The notes: generated by a model from the sequence alone, not told the origin. DNA of 64,000 bases from Austropuccinia psidii (GCA_023105745.1 JALGQZ010000001.1:64622937-64686936), one strand, 5' to 3'; numbered from the stretch's first letter, positions 10,646 to 22,636 are shown. Numbers and translations: made by a program.

Positions 10646-13554
10646 ATGGATCCAAAACAAGTTATTTGTAGTTGTCCAAGATGTATTGTTCATAAATTCA
10701 TTGAAAAAGAAGGAATAAAGCAAAAAGGGATGTATGTGCATCCAAGTACAAGTAAAAGACACTGGTATAAAAGTAGGGAAAAGGCAGAAGAAGACTTTGA
10801 AAAATCAATCACACAACTTTCACTACAACAATGTTCAGATATTCTAAAAGAGGAAAAAAAATGATAGATAGCAAAACCTATACTGAATCTGAAAGTCTTT
10901 CAAATGAATCAAATACCTGCGTTTATGGACAAAAAATAAACAACAATTGTATTTCACTCCTTCAATACTTTGAATATAAATACTTTTTTCAAAAAATAAC
11001 TCACTTCTTTTATTTTTTCAGGCTTTCTTTTATTTTTTGTCTCATGGCTATACCTTGTTTGTGGACTTAGCCAAGAAAAATGTTGATTAGCAATAACATA
11101 CATCATTAAAGTCATTCAGCAGTCTCAAAAATTCACAACTGGTGTAGAGTTTGAGAAACAAATTCCAAAAGATATTTGTACCATTACCAAGCATCTGAAA
11201 CTCAATGCAAAGCTCAAGTTCCATGTCAGTTGTCCAACTTGTTACTCGCTTTATGATTTCAAAATAGCACCAGGAGAATGTGGCTATCAGATAGCACCAA
11301 ACTCATTGAAATGTGGGGATGACCTTTTTGAACAATTCGACCTTTCACTGATTGAACAGAGCCCATATCATTATGAACTCAATAAGAGAAAGCACAGCCA
11401 AAAAAGGAGTCCAAGAAGTGTATTTGTTAGCCAAAGCTTTACTGAGTGGTTGAAATGGTTCCTTGGCTTACGAGAGGTTAAATCGTCTATTGAAACTTGG
11501 ACAGAAAGCTTGTGTGAAAACCCTTCCAAAACATTTGATTATTGCCATTTGAATTCACCAAAGAAAATGAAGTCTGACTACTCAAAAAGGAACTTACACC
11601 AAACGAATTCACCATTTTTTTTACAATTTAGCCTCTTTATTGATTGGTTCAACCTGCTAGGCAACAAGATTTCTGGAAAGCAGGTATCATTAGGAATCCT
11701 GGCACTCACCTGCCTGAACCTACCTCCATTCTTGCAACATAAAAAAAATACATCTACCTTGCTGGTATGATTCCAGCACCCAATCAGCCAAATACAACAA
11801 CAATAAATAATGTTTTACAGCCTTTGGTAGATGAATTACTCAACTTATATAGGACAATAAATATACCAACTTGCAAATTCCCACAAGGCCGAAACATAAC
11901 AGTAACACTGGCAGCCTTGATTGGTGATATAATTGCAACACACAAGACTGCCAGATTCTTGTCACATTCATCAAATATGTTTTGCTCCTGGTGCATGACA
12001 ACAAAGGGCGATATTGATAAAATGGAAATGAAAAGACAGCGAAATCAGTTTGATACATGAGCCATTTCTTACCAAATGAGGGAGACCAAAACAATCAGGG
12101 AGCATGAAATCCTAGCTAAAAGGGTAGGTGTAAGGTGGTCTGAGCTCAATTGACTTCCTTATTGGGATCCTGTGAGAGGTGTAGTGCTTGGTGTGCTGCA
12201 CAATTGGTATGAAGGGGTATTACAGCATCATTTTTGTTTTCGTTGGGGTATAAACCGATTATCAAATCGTGGTTTCAAAGAGTCTGCAATAGATGCAATA
12301 TTAGATACATCAAACGATTCAATAAGTGAAAATGAAGAAACTCCAACCATTGTTGAATTGTTCAATATCGAAGTCAAAAAGAAGTTAATTTCATTGATAA
12401 TCAAAATTGTAGTTCCAAGTCAGATTACTTGTATGCCAAAACAGTTAGGTTCTGCACAAAATGGGAAGTTGAAGGCAAGTGAGTGGCATTCCCTGTTTGC
12501 CATCCATTTGCCATTAGTATTTCTGGATATCTTGGTTCGATGAAGCTCATTACAAGAAGATCTACTGCATAAAGAAAACATGATTGAAAGCTTCTGTTGC
12601 CTAGTTGTGTGTACAAACATCATCAGCTCTCAAATAATCACAAAAGATGATTGTAAGAAATTTGAAGATAAATATTGAGTATATTCAAGTACATCCAAAA
12701 AAATATTTTGAAATATGGAAACTTTACCTAACCACCATTATGCACTCCACATACATGAGCAACTTCAATGGTGGGGTCCACTGATTGCAATTCTAGAATT
12801 CCCTGGAGAGAGACTCATTGGGATTATGCAAAAGCTAAAGACAAATTCCAATTCACGTACGTTTCAAAATCTATAATTGTATTTCCTTGTTAATTTGAAT
12901 GATGCTTGTTGTAGGGTACATAGGTTGCTCGATAATGAAGGAATTTTGTATGATTCAACGACTAGAGGCTCAAGAGGGGTTTTTTGGTGTAGAAAAAAGA
13001 AAAAAGAAATCAATAGAAAAGAAAATTCACTTCAAAGATCAATACTATGTCGAGATTTGGAAATTTTGCAAGAAATTCATACCCAATTTGCGGCCTTACA
13101 ATTGGGTGCCACATCTAGAAGGCTCAAAAGTACTTCTGAATCAAATGAGCAAATTGGACTTTCTTGATTGTGGTTCAGGTAGAAAAATATCAAAAAAAAA
13201 CCAAACAACGTGATCGAATATAAAGTAAAGGGTGAAGTCAGTCATGGAAAGGTAAGAGAGATAATAAAGATAGTTGATGGAATCAATTTTACATTAATAA
13301 AGGTAGCAAAAGGTATCCTGGTTGATCTAGAAAACAACCTCAAGAATTTCTTTGCAAGGTTGAATGTGGCCCAAGCACACCTTAGCTCCAATGCTTTTGT
13401 AAAGGCGGCAGATATTGTTGGACCTGTTGCATACCAAGAGCTTCCCGCATGGTCACTTGGTCAAAGAAATCCAACGTACCTTCTGTGCCAATTGATATCA
13501 GTACCTTACGCATCCTTTTTAGCAGAAAGTTCCATGGAAATAGACAGTGATTAG
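10646..13554 (+). pseudogene. CACTA-1 Tnp2 (Transposase_21) transposase, broken
   Basis: DDE-type transposase of the CACTA/EnSpm superfamily. ATG at 10646 precedes a C-x-C-x2-C cluster (CSCPRC) and the conserved HPSTSKRHW. Likely introns: 10949-11021 and 12857-12914, at positions shared with the sister copies. The core runs about 11300-12540: SLFIDWFN (first catalytic Asp region, where plant Tnp2 has TDGFNP) near 11632; GMIPAPNQP at 11765; LVDELLNLY; GDIIATHKTARFLSH then FCSWC near 11920-11990; YWDP and LGVLHNWYEGVLQHHF near 12160-12235. The C-terminus has LPAWSLG near 13440. Defects: frameshift at the A8 run near 10857, a TGA after CGLSQEKC near 11083, frameshift near 11745-11770, and stops at 12058, 12151 and 12541. 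It is inactive. Confidence 0.88.
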
Positions 13555-13625
13555 CATTTCGTAAATCACTACCGATAATATTTTGAAATGAACAAATTAT
13601 GAAAATAGGAATTTAAAATACTTAC

Positions 13626-13779
13626 TGTGGTGAGATATTTTTGTCCGATTGTCTTTTCAAGATTATCACGAATAGAATTTGCTTTTTTAAAGAAATAAAG
13701 ATTAGAATAAAGATTCAATGAAATAAAAATAAAACTTTGATGATTCATAAGGTCACTCACCTTTAGTGGTCATCAGCAT
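13626..13779 (-). pseudogene. Possible captured gene fragment: two short spliced exons
   Basis: On the minus strand a pyrimidine-rich leader ends in an ATG at 13779. A 19-nt exon (13779-13761) is followed by GTGAGT, a 79-nt intron (13760-13682, ending AG), and a 56-nt exon (13681-13626) followed by GTAAGT. Spliced in phase, these give an open 25-codon start, including SIRDNLEKTIGQKYL. Two textbook donors in phase are unlikely by chance in such AT-rich DNA. No convincing next exon follows: a reading through AG near 13575 adds 17 residues antisense to the transposase end, then stops. It lies inside CACTA-1, so it may be a captured host gene 5' end. The short peptide loosely recalls the start of BolA-like proteins, but it is too short to assign. 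Confidence 0.3.
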
Positions 13780-14619
13780 TGTAGAGATTAAGCGAAACAA
13801 GTGAGGTAGCTTTCAAAATTGAAATTGTCATGAAGAGAAAAGACGATGAGCATTTAAAAGAAAAAAGTAAAAAACAAGAAAATTAAACTTGAAACAAAAC
13901 TAAAAAGGTTGAGGCTGGTTGAATACTTCAGAAATTCAACTTTTGGTGACTGGTAATTTTGTTTGATATAAAAACGTACGAGATAATTGAAAAATTAAAA
14001 TAAAAAAGTTGATCAATGCTTAGGTGAAGCAAAGAAAAACATATTGGAAAAAGATGGGGCCTGCATGCGCAGGCACATTGATTAATTTTGGAAAGGGGGG
14101 CCCGAAAATAGGGCGCCGTGCGGGAAGAGTTCTTGTCATTAAAAATAATGATTATTGAAATAATTAATTTTATTATTAATAAGAATTTAATTGTATTAAC
14201 AAAGTCTTAACACTTTTATTACAATAATAATTTCATTTTCTCTAATAATGATCTTAGTCTCAATATGATGGTTTTATCATTAAAATAATAATAATTGTTT
14301 TATTAATATATAAATATTTTTTGTTAAAATACTCTGTACTTTATCCATAAATATAATAGTAATTGGAAAATCGATTTCATCACAGATTGATTATTAATAT
14401 GATAATTTTTTCATTATTTGAATTTTGATGATTTTGTTTTGGAACAAATTCTACCTTTCTTTTTACAAAAAAAAAAAAAGGGTGAATAATACTTGAAAAG
14501 ATGGTTATTTTGACATTTGAACAATGATAATTTGATTAGTACAATAATGCCAATTTTTTTATTGAAATGAAGATGATTTCATTATGAGAATTATAATAAT
14601 TCAATTTTTTAAATCATAA

Positions 14620-16412
14620 TGAGTTAATTATCAAAATTATAATAAGCATATGTTTAACATAAGAATTGTTTCATTCTTCAAGAAATTAAAAAGGCTACAC
14701 ATCTTATAAGTTAAAGCTGGAATATTGAAAAATTCCCTATTATTTCTCAATTGATAATGATCTTATTCTTATTCTTATATCATAATCAATCTTTTCGGAA
14801 TAAAATTTTTAATAATATATATAAATATATTGCATTTGGCTTTAGCTAACAATGAAATTCTTATTTGAAACAACAGTGCCCTTATCATAAAAATGTAATT
14901 AGTCATATTCTTAAATTCACATTTAAATTTTTGAATAATAAAGTTACCATTCTACTAAGAAAAATGACAAAAATGAAGACTTTTAATTAGTATCATCATC
15001 AAAATAGTTGATTTTATAGGTAATGAAAATACAACTATTATTATTTGAATGAATTATATTGAAATTTTGATGATACCATCATAGCTTTCCTCATATTATC
15101 TTTCAAAAATATTATTCATTTGGGAAATAACCTTTTCATCAAAAGATTTATGAATGTCTTTGTCACATTTGTCACAAGATGGACAATCAAGTATAAACCC
15201 ATACATTATTTAATAAAAGAAAATTCAGTTGAATAATATTCCAAAATGAAAATCATTTTATTTTTTGAATGATGATGATGTCATTATCAAGAAATCAATA
15301 AGCACATTTTTAACCTAGGAAATATTTCATTGTTAAAGTAATAAAAACATATGTTAACTGTATAGGTAAAACATGGCATATCAAGATACTACCCTTTTAC
15401 CCTATATGTAAAATGATTTTATTAGTATTTTTAGATCATTATCAATTTTACAGAATGAAATTATCATAATATATATAAATATTTTAGTAATATCATTCTC
15501 ATCACCTAGATGATATTCCTTTAATAGTATTCCTTATATTACTCTAATTCTTCTAGTATGAACATATAAATTACTTCATAAATAAAATTTTCATTTCAAT
15601 ACTATTCCACTATCAAAATAATCTTATTTTTGAAATAATAATTAATTAATGATCAAAACCTAATAAGCTCATTTTTAACAAAAGAAGGAGCTCATTGTTA
15701 AATTAAGAAAAACATCTGTTTATCATATACATAAAACCTGGCCTATCAATATAATACCCTCTTTTACTATATCTAGAATAATTCCATGATTATTATGATA
15801 TCATTATCAATTTTCACATCATAACGTTGCTAATAATATATATAAAACAATTACATTTGTATTTACCTAACCATAAACCGTTTATTCAAAAGCATCCTCC
15901 TCTTATCTAAGCTATACAATTAGGCATATTCTTAAGATACCATTTACATGTTTGAATAGTCACGTGACCATTATACTAATGAGATCATTCTTTTTGAAGT
16001 GAAATTAATAAGATATTGAATTTTAATTAGGATTATCATGTAAATATTTTTTTGGAATTAGAAATAAGATTCTTCTTTATGGAATTAATCATACAAGTAT
16101 TATCATCATCTTAATAATACCATCATAGTTTTACTCATACTATCTTTGGGGAATCTTATTCCTCTGAAAATAAGGTTTTTATCAATATATTTTTAAATGT
16201 ATTATCCCTATAATTGTCAGAATATTGATAAGAACATTATTGTTATTATTAATTGAATAAAGAAGTACCATTTTAGTCATATATTTTGTCCTATCAAATT
16301 CTATTAATTCAATAGTACTACCTTGGTTGTTCTAGTATGAAAATATAAATTATTTTATAAATAACAATCTTATTTTGAAAATGTACCTGTTATCATTTTA
16401 ACAATAACCCTA
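14620..16412. repeat. Diverged tandem repeat array inside CACTA-1
   Basis: A unit containing ATAAGC, then TTTTTAAC, TTTCATTGTTAA, ACATCTGTT or similar, GGCCTATCAATAT, then TTATCAATTTT and AATATATATAAA occurs near 14640-14830, 15300-15480 and 15660-15850. A linked downstream block (GATACCATCATAG..TACTCATA..TATCTTT) occurs near 15070-15115 and 16125-16150, so a larger period of roughly 1.05 kb is also present. Copies are old and strongly diverged. I see no coding role. Confidence 0.6.
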
Positions 16413-16746
16413 TTCAAATTTGAATATTAAAACTAGTATAAATTGGAATTCATGAAGATTTGGAAGAGATGGGTGAATCAAAAATATCTCAAGTTGTTAC
16501 AGCTGTATTTATATCATAGTAAAAGTATCATTTTTGAAATACAACTGAATTAATTTTTGAAAAACACAAGTTTGATCATAAAAGAAAAAAGGAGCTGGGT
16601 ATACCCATAATAACAATTTCATTATGAGAATATTAAAATGATGAGATTTATGTTCTCTTTGTAATAAGATTTAAATTCTTTTGCATATGGGCTATGAATT
16701 TGTTTTTGTTCTGAACTTTGGGGAGTCAGGAGAGTGTGGTTTCTCC

Positions 16747-17089
16747 TTTGAAGAAGATTTCTGTACAAATTTATATTAGATTAATTGTAGAAATTTATTA
16801 CTTTTCTCTATTTGTCATGATAAAATAATATCAAGGGAATATAAACAGAAATCTTCTTCAAAGATTAATGGTTCTTCTATTAGTCAATTGTGATTTTTAA
16901 TTATTAAACTCAAAAGGCTTTTGATATTGAAACCATAAGAACCCCATTATTCCAAAGATGATTCTCAAAAATTATTGTTAACAAATTCTATACCAAATAT
17001 CCCCCAATTTTTCACATCCCAAATGACACATTTAATTTTGAGGTCTTTTATTAAAGGAGCCTGATATTATTTTATCATGACAAATAGAG
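16747..17089. repeat. Two interlocking perfect inverted repeats (foldback structure)
   Basis: TTTGAAGAAGATTTCTGT (16747-16764) has its exact reverse complement at 16845-16862. A 28-bp stretch at 16806-16833, beginning CTCTATTTGTCATGAT, has its exact reverse complement at 17062-17089. The second repeat's left arm lies inside the loop of the first, so both hairpins cannot form fully from end to end. Perfect arms in otherwise decayed DNA suggest a recent event or gene conversion. Confidence 0.85.
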
Positions 17090-18817
17090 TGATGGTTCTT
17101 TTATAAATTCATTATTTCAATTCCAGTAATATAATTGGTTTTAAATATTTGACTCCCAAAGTAATACAAATTTTATAATTATTTTGATACATATGGGAGT
17201 ATCATCTATAAAGATCCTATCAGTAATTTATTTTTGTTTTTGTTCTGGAAATCATTATCCTGATGAAGTTAATGAAATAGTAAGGAATCAAGATAACAAT
17301 AATAAATGATTTTGGCAAAAAACTATGATATCACTAAAAAACTCATGTTACTTCTCAATCAAACCAATGATAAGACAAAGAATGATATAAATTAATTGTA
17401 ACTTCAATGATATTATGAAACAAATTGAAATAATCTACTAAATAATTTTGGATATCATTATGATATTATTTCTGATTATTCTATCATTTAACAAATAAGA
17501 AAGAGTAATAAGAGGCTTTATAATAAAGTAAGAATGCCCCTTCAATTTAGACCCTGCATTTTAATATTATAATAATAATAAATTCCTAATTGTTTAAGCT
17601 TGTTTATATAAAAGATATTATTATTAATTTATGGATAAATATCTCATTTTTATCTTAATTATAGTTTAATTAGAGTTTTAAATATCAAAATACTGAGAAA
17701 TGAATAATACTTTAAAAAACTAGAAGAACATTTTTATCATTTTATCAAAATAATAATGAATATTTTTACATAATAATAATAATAATTTATAATGTATTGT
17801 TTTAAAAAATAATCACAAAAAATATGCAAAATTATGATATTTTCATTTTTAAAACAAAAAAGTATGAATTTTTTTAATTATGATTATTTTTTGAAACCAG
17901 TTAATTTTGTTATGGTATTGATAGTGGAAATTTTTATTTTATTTTTAAAGCTATGGTTTTTTTTATTGAAGATTAATTTTGAAAAATTAATTAACTTCGA
18001 AAAATCTTTTTTCAAATTAATAAATCCGCTCTTATTGAAACGTCATTGCTCAATTTTTTCTTTGATTTTCCATCATCTGATCTTCTTTTTTTTCCAACAA
18101 TAAATCTATTTCTCATTGATAACTCATCATTTTATTATTCTTAGCTTACATTAATTAATGCAACTTCAAAGATTGCATCACCAAAACTCAAATTGACCTC
18201 ATTTCAACTAAAATCCAAGAAAAAATCACAAAGACGCAAATGGATCATTCGATTCATGAAACTGATACCAAATTTTCATTTCCAACACGCTATTGTCAAG
18301 AAATTTGGCATTAGATGATGATCTTATTTACCAAAGAAGATGATGTTGGATTTCTTTTGTCTAATCACTCTGTTGATATGTTTGGTATTTGATTGGCATC
18401 ATTCAAAAAATATTTAACTTACCCATGATAATCTTTTTTTACAGGTACAACAGGTCTTCTTTTGTTTGTTTAAAAACTCTTCAAATCTCTATATGCACTC
18501 TGAGCGCATTATAATCACTCAATGTTCTTTCAAACTTTTTTCTATGAAGATTGTTCCTCTTCTTTCATCGCTGGTATGTCTTTTCTTTCTGACTCAAATA
18601 AAGAGGTTGGCTCTAATTCAATACACAATCTGAATAAATTTCTTCGAGACAAATCTCCAGAATGGAAAATACAGCATGCTATATACAAATGAATAAAAAA
18701 AAGCCAAGAACGTCTCAATTCTAATACTGATACTGGATATTTATATAGAACCACATCTTTGGAAGATAAATAAAACCAAAAAGTCAAAAACAGTCAAATT
18801 ACTTTTATTTTAACTTA

Positions 18818-20647
18818 TCACTGCCAAGCATTCCACTCCTCCTCAGTAAGACCTCCATAAAAGCCATTGCTTGCAGCATTGTCAATCTCCATGTTATCAT
18901 TTTCACTGCTTTCCTCTTCATCTTCTACCATTTGAGCTTTCCCCTTTTCTTTTCTTCTAACAGGTTCCAATTCCTCATCCTTTTCTTCTTCGCTTTCCTC
19001 TTCTTCCCCTATATCAAGTTCAAGGCTCTCGCCATAATTGCTTTCTTCCTTGGTTGCATCATCGTCGTTGTCTGGCTCATCAAATGAGAGAAATTCAAAG
19101 TTATAGTCCTTTGCCAAAACTTCCCAGTTCTTATCATTGAAGCTTCAATCACCTATCTTTTCGTCAGGAGAAGTGAATTCCAGCAGGCATTTTGGGTTTT
19201 GCAAAAATGCCACCTTCTTCCAGTCAGCTATATTTTGGCATTGTGCTGGAAGCTTGGAGTCATACCATTTGACGTCATAAAAAACTAAAGGCAAGCCTTT
19301 TGGAGCAGTAGGGAACATTCTTTGAGGTGGGTTTTTGATATGGATTTGGTATCGACCTTGTGACCTCTTTCCTTCATCAGTTTCAGTTTTTGAAATCAAG
19401 CAGTCCAATTTGCGCATAAAGATGTTGGCAGATTCAGATCCGAAGGGGAGATTCCTGGCTATGTAAGCATTCTTGCACTCATAGTATTCATCATTGCTGT
19501 GGGCTTGGATGGGACTAATAACTTGGATATATTGTTTAGGAAAATTTTGATTGATAGCAAACCTATAATGTGTATCGTGTAGCTAAACAATCAAATAAAT
19601 GAGTAAATAGATTATTAATTTTTTATGATTGATTTGTAAGCTTACTTTCTGACAAGCTCCTTGTATTGCCTTCCTTTCATTAGTGCGGCGGTGACTTCCA
19701 GAATCTTTTTGCTCTTTGTGAAAAATACCATACCAGTAATAATGAATGTAGTGATCATACATCTGAGTCAAGAGCTCAAGATCATCGAGGTAAGTCATAT
19801 TGATACTCATAAATTGAAAGGCACCACCAACTGCTAGCTGACGGAACGTTTGAAGTGCACTTATTCGACATGCTTCATTATAGAGCGAGTCAGGTTGTTC
19901 ATAAAGATTTGGTGACCAATTTTAAATCCCCAATTGAGCAAGAGCACTATGAACATATCAGATCGGAAAGTCAGGCAAATACAAGAATTTTTTCCCAATT
20001 TTGATATTCTTCTTGAGCTTTGCGAAGTGTTTCAATTTTGTCAATTGGTACTAAGGCGGGTCCATTGTTTTCAATAGCTGTTTCAATCTGATCTGCATTG
20101 GAAAACCTTTGATAAAACTCTTTTAATTGTGCTGGTTTGGGTGGTGCAGGAACCTTTCCTTTTTCAAGAAGGCCCCATAGAAGCTTTACATGCAAATAGA
20201 ATGCATCCTGAATTCAAAGACACAAGAGTAAGCTTACGATATTTTGAAAGGATAAAGACAAACAATTACTTTTGTTTTTTCAAATCCATTGGGATGATCG
20301 TTCTTGATCATTTGAATAGGGCTTTTCTTAGATGATTTTGCCTTGCTATGTAGATTTTTTGGATTTTTACCATTTTTATTCTTTTTATTTTTTATGGAGC
20401 TTGTGGAGGCTGTCTTCAATTTGTTTGTGTAGGATTCAGAATTTGGTTTGTTAACAGGGGTTGCCTTCTTCTCTTTCCCGTGAAGTGAAAATTCCATTGA
20501 TTCAACCTTTTCAGCAAGGCGAGAGATGATTTCATCTTTTTGTGAAATATTTTGTTGTAGTTATAACAGGAGTTCGGGGGTGAATGTTATAGAACAATCA
20601 GTATTCTTGTTAGATTGCGGCTCTGGATTAAAGTTTTTTGGATTCAT
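18818..20647 (-). pseudogene. CACTA-1 convergent partner protein, family unknown, broken
   Basis: Second gene of CACTA-1, transcribed towards the transposase. ATG at 20647 (MNPKNF) leads into a short heptad-like segment (QKDEIISRLAEKVESMEF) and a Lys/Ser-rich linker. An intron fits at 20208-20269. Next come KLLWGLLEKG..P, LKEFYQRFSN, then in another frame LYNEACRISALQTFRQ and a MSIN..YLDDLELL block near 19790, later PKGLPLVFYDVKWYDSK (about 19230-19300). The acidic C-terminus ends at 18818 (LTEEEWNAWQ). The same blocks occur in the minus-strand genes at 33763-35583 and 41632-43485. Defects: stop near 20563, frameshift near 19970, stop near 19600 or an unspliced intron, and a stop near 19144. 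No known domain is recognised. By position it could be a DNA-binding partner like plant TnpA; this is inference. Confidence 0.75.
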
Positions 20648-21199
20648 GATAGAAAGAAGAAAAATAACTAATGTGAAGCCTTTAAAAGTTGCAAAAAAAA
20701 ACTTCAGAAGAAATAAGATTAATTTAAAAATCATTTTGAGTTAAGAGTTGACCAAACTAGTTGGATTGGAGGAAAGGTTTGGTTAAATTAAAATGTGCAG
20801 TCATCTCAAACGTGTCTGTCTATCTCTTATAAAAATAATACCTATAGGAGCTGGAGGCAACAAAGGAAAAATTTAAACAAAAATTCAAAAGCCCCTTGAC
20901 TTTTTGATGGTGATTTTTATTTCAAAGGTAAATACAATTTGCATACGTTGTGAAAAGGGAAAACATGCACAATCAATCATGTAGCCTTTAATAATGATGC
21001 TATAATGGCATGTTAATGTACTGAACCTTTCATTGCACTGAACAGTCATGCACAGTGCCTGAAACGCCAAAATAATTACAATAAATTACATAAACAAATT
21101 GTAAATCACAGTAATGGACTGTGCTGTACTGTATGTAAGTACATTATTTAAAAACCATGAAAGATTAACAAAAGTACTGAGCGTTGTTGTAAAAAAAAA
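20648..21199. other. CACTA-1 right subterminal region, no gene
   Basis: This is the leader of the minus-strand partner gene and the subterminal DNA of CACTA-1. It has clusters of short repeated words such as GTACTG, CACAGT and TTACA around 21000-21180, plausible transposase-binding repeats, but I cannot define a clear unit. Confidence 0.4.
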
Positions 21200-21220
21200 T
21201 ACCCCTTCTTGCACGTGGTG
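21200..21220 (-). repeat. CACTA-1 right terminal inverted repeat
   Basis: Its reverse complement starts CACCACGTGCAAGAAGGGG and matches 10332-10352 with one difference (C to T at position 8). The 3 bases after it (21221-21223, TCA) equal those before 10332. Confidence 0.92.
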
Positions 21221-21251
21221 TCAGTTGACAAGAAGGAGCTATTAACCTCTG

Positions 21252-21717
21252 GATTGGTCATGTAGCTGGTTCAAGACACATTGAAGTCAATTTCAAAATT
21301 ATTGTTTGTGGAAGTTCCAAGAAGAATAAAACAAAATCAAAATAGTAGAAGAAAATCTTTTTGGAAGAAAACAGACAGTATTTTTTTTTAAAAAAAAACA
21401 AATTATTTTAACCTAACCCATAAGCTGGACATCAAAGATGGACAACAATTGCACAGCAGCTGACTAATCCTTTCAAATACAAACACAAATTATTCAAGAC
21501 TTATCAGAAAATCATTCAATTGGTCAGAAATCCAATTAATTCATCGTACATACCTATAATTACAAATTGACATGATAAATCAATCTCATTGCTCAGAATT
21601 CATGTCCAAAGTTCATTAAAATAATAACACCATGTGATTGGTCAGAATTCAAATCAATTCCAGGTGCATACCTATAATTACCAATTGACATCACAGCTCA
21701 ACCTCATTGGTCAGAAC
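21252..21717. promoter_or_regulatory. Repeated ATTGGTCA (inverted CCAAT) motifs in U3
   Basis: ATTGGTCA occurs at about 21254, 21529, 21638 and 21711, with a degenerate ATTGCTCA near 21588. The last copies sit in a tandem unit of roughly 110 bp that also holds CATACCTATAATTAC. Read on the other strand each is TGACCAAT, a CCAAT-box context bound by the HAP/NF-Y complex in fungi. They lie 100-580 bp upstream of the TATA box, so an upstream activating role is plausible (inferred). Confidence 0.5.
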
Positions 21718-21832
21718 TTGGATCCTGTGTCATGTTGCTACACCAAAACTACACGTCTCACTAGCTAAAACCTCTCAACTATGATTTTTTCTAAGTACCC
21801 TGTTTTGAGAAGCTCTATGGAGGCCCAAAAGC

Positions 21833-21840
21833 TATAAATA
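21833..21840 (+). promoter_or_regulatory. LTR TATA box
   Basis: TATAAATA, within AAAAGCTATAAATAGAGG, is preserved in both LTRs (21833 and 30225). Its position near the middle of the LTR, before a conserved leader, fits the retrotransposon promoter. Confidence 0.65.
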
Positions 21841-22636
21841 GAGGTCCTCTCCCTCATTTTTCCCATCATCATGGAACAAGTTCCCACTATCCAGGATCAC
21901 CACCAATCCTGAAATAGCAGGATATCTAGAATAGTAGTAGTGTTTTATTAGTAAAAAGCTCTTTAGCCTTGCTCAGTAGCTTAGTATTAGTGAAGAATAG
22001 TAGTATAACCGTAGTAAAAAATCTCATTAGCTTATTATTGTTAAGGAAATAGTAGTATAACCATAGTTAAAGCTTAGTAGCCTTGCTCAAAAAGCTTAGT
22101 GTTATTAACAAAAAAAAGTAGTAGTGATATAAACTCAGTATTAAAAAAAATGCTAAAATAATCAAATCCAGTAGCCTTACTATTAGTACTCAAATAAAAA
22201 AAATCATTATAATCAACATAAAACCATAAAAACAATATATATTCTTATCATTCTTAAAAAAAATATTCTTATTAGTTTTATTAAAATAACAGAAAACCAA
22301 AACATATGTATATTTATATTATCATCACTTTTATTAAAATCAAATAAAAAAACTTAGTGTTTATTTTATCAGAAATTTTAGATCAGAGTTTTTACTGTAG
22401 TGTTATTGATAGGTCTGATTTATAGACTGCTGATAAATGCTCTCTATCTGTTGAAGCCACAAATCTTATTTTATTTTGTGATTCTCTGTAGGCTGAATAT
22501 TCAGTATTATTTAGAGGGGAAGCTAATACACCTTAGCACCCATGGTATTTTTCTGAAATTCAAAACAGACTTACCAATAATTTCCCCCTCAAGGTACTGC
22601 CTTATTTCATCCCACACCAAAAGGAGTTCCCACATC

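Larger units (their letters stand above)
13780..18817. other. AT-rich insert in CACTA-1, no gene seen
   Basis: This stretch accounts for the unusual size of CACTA-1. From 13780 to about 14125 it is leader-like on the minus strand, with a GC-rich patch at 14055-14125 (GCCTGC and GCAGGC arms; GGGGGGCCCG). From 14140 it is extremely AT-rich, with diverged tandem repeats (14620-16412) and long inverted repeats (16747-17089), listed separately. A 55-codon Lys-rich frame at about 18147-18315, preceded by TTAG, and a minus-strand 81-codon frame at 18542-18787 have no recognisable motif. Confidence 0.55.
10332..21220 (+). mobile_element. CACTA-1 DNA transposon, 10.9 kb, inserted in the 5' LTR
   Basis: Inverted ends of 21 bp match at 20 positions: CACCACGCGCAAGAAGGGGT at 10332 and, reversed, CACCACGTGCAAGAAGGGGT ending at 21220. 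Both ends start with CAC, as CACTA elements do, and are flanked by the 3-bp duplication TCA (10329-10331, 21221-21223), the size typical of this superfamily. Inside are a plus-strand Tnp2 transposase and a convergent minus-strand partner gene. The gap between those genes is 5.3 kb, against 0.35-0.55 kb in the two sister elements; the excess holds a possible gene fragment and AT-rich repeats. Both genes are broken. Confidence 0.92.
21221..22634 (+). repeat. 5' LTR, right fragment (rest of U3, R, U5)
   Basis: This resumes the LTR after CACTA-1. From 21736 (TGCTACACCAAAACTACA) to 22634 it aligns base for base, with scattered changes and small gaps, to 30128-31037 of the 3' LTR. The part before 21736 has no clear counterpart in the 3' LTR and is rich in ATTGGTCA motifs. 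The sequence after the TATA box (GGTCCTC..CATCATCATGGAACAAG) is well conserved between the copies. Confidence 0.8.

Noticed and set aside
17834..18103. 89-codon hydrophobic frame as a membrane protein
   Set aside because: Phe/Leu/Lys-rich translation of AT-rich DNA; no motif and no splice or leader context.
18542..18787. 81-codon minus-strand frame after the CACTA-1 partner gene
   Set aside because: No equivalent in the two sister elements; the partner gene ends at 18818 with its acidic tail.
21736..21736. 5' LTR of the nested element starting at 21736 (TGCTACACC)
   Set aside because: No target duplication there, and the 3' counterpart at 30128 lacks a polypurine tract; the split CACTA-2 gene places the true start at 10150.
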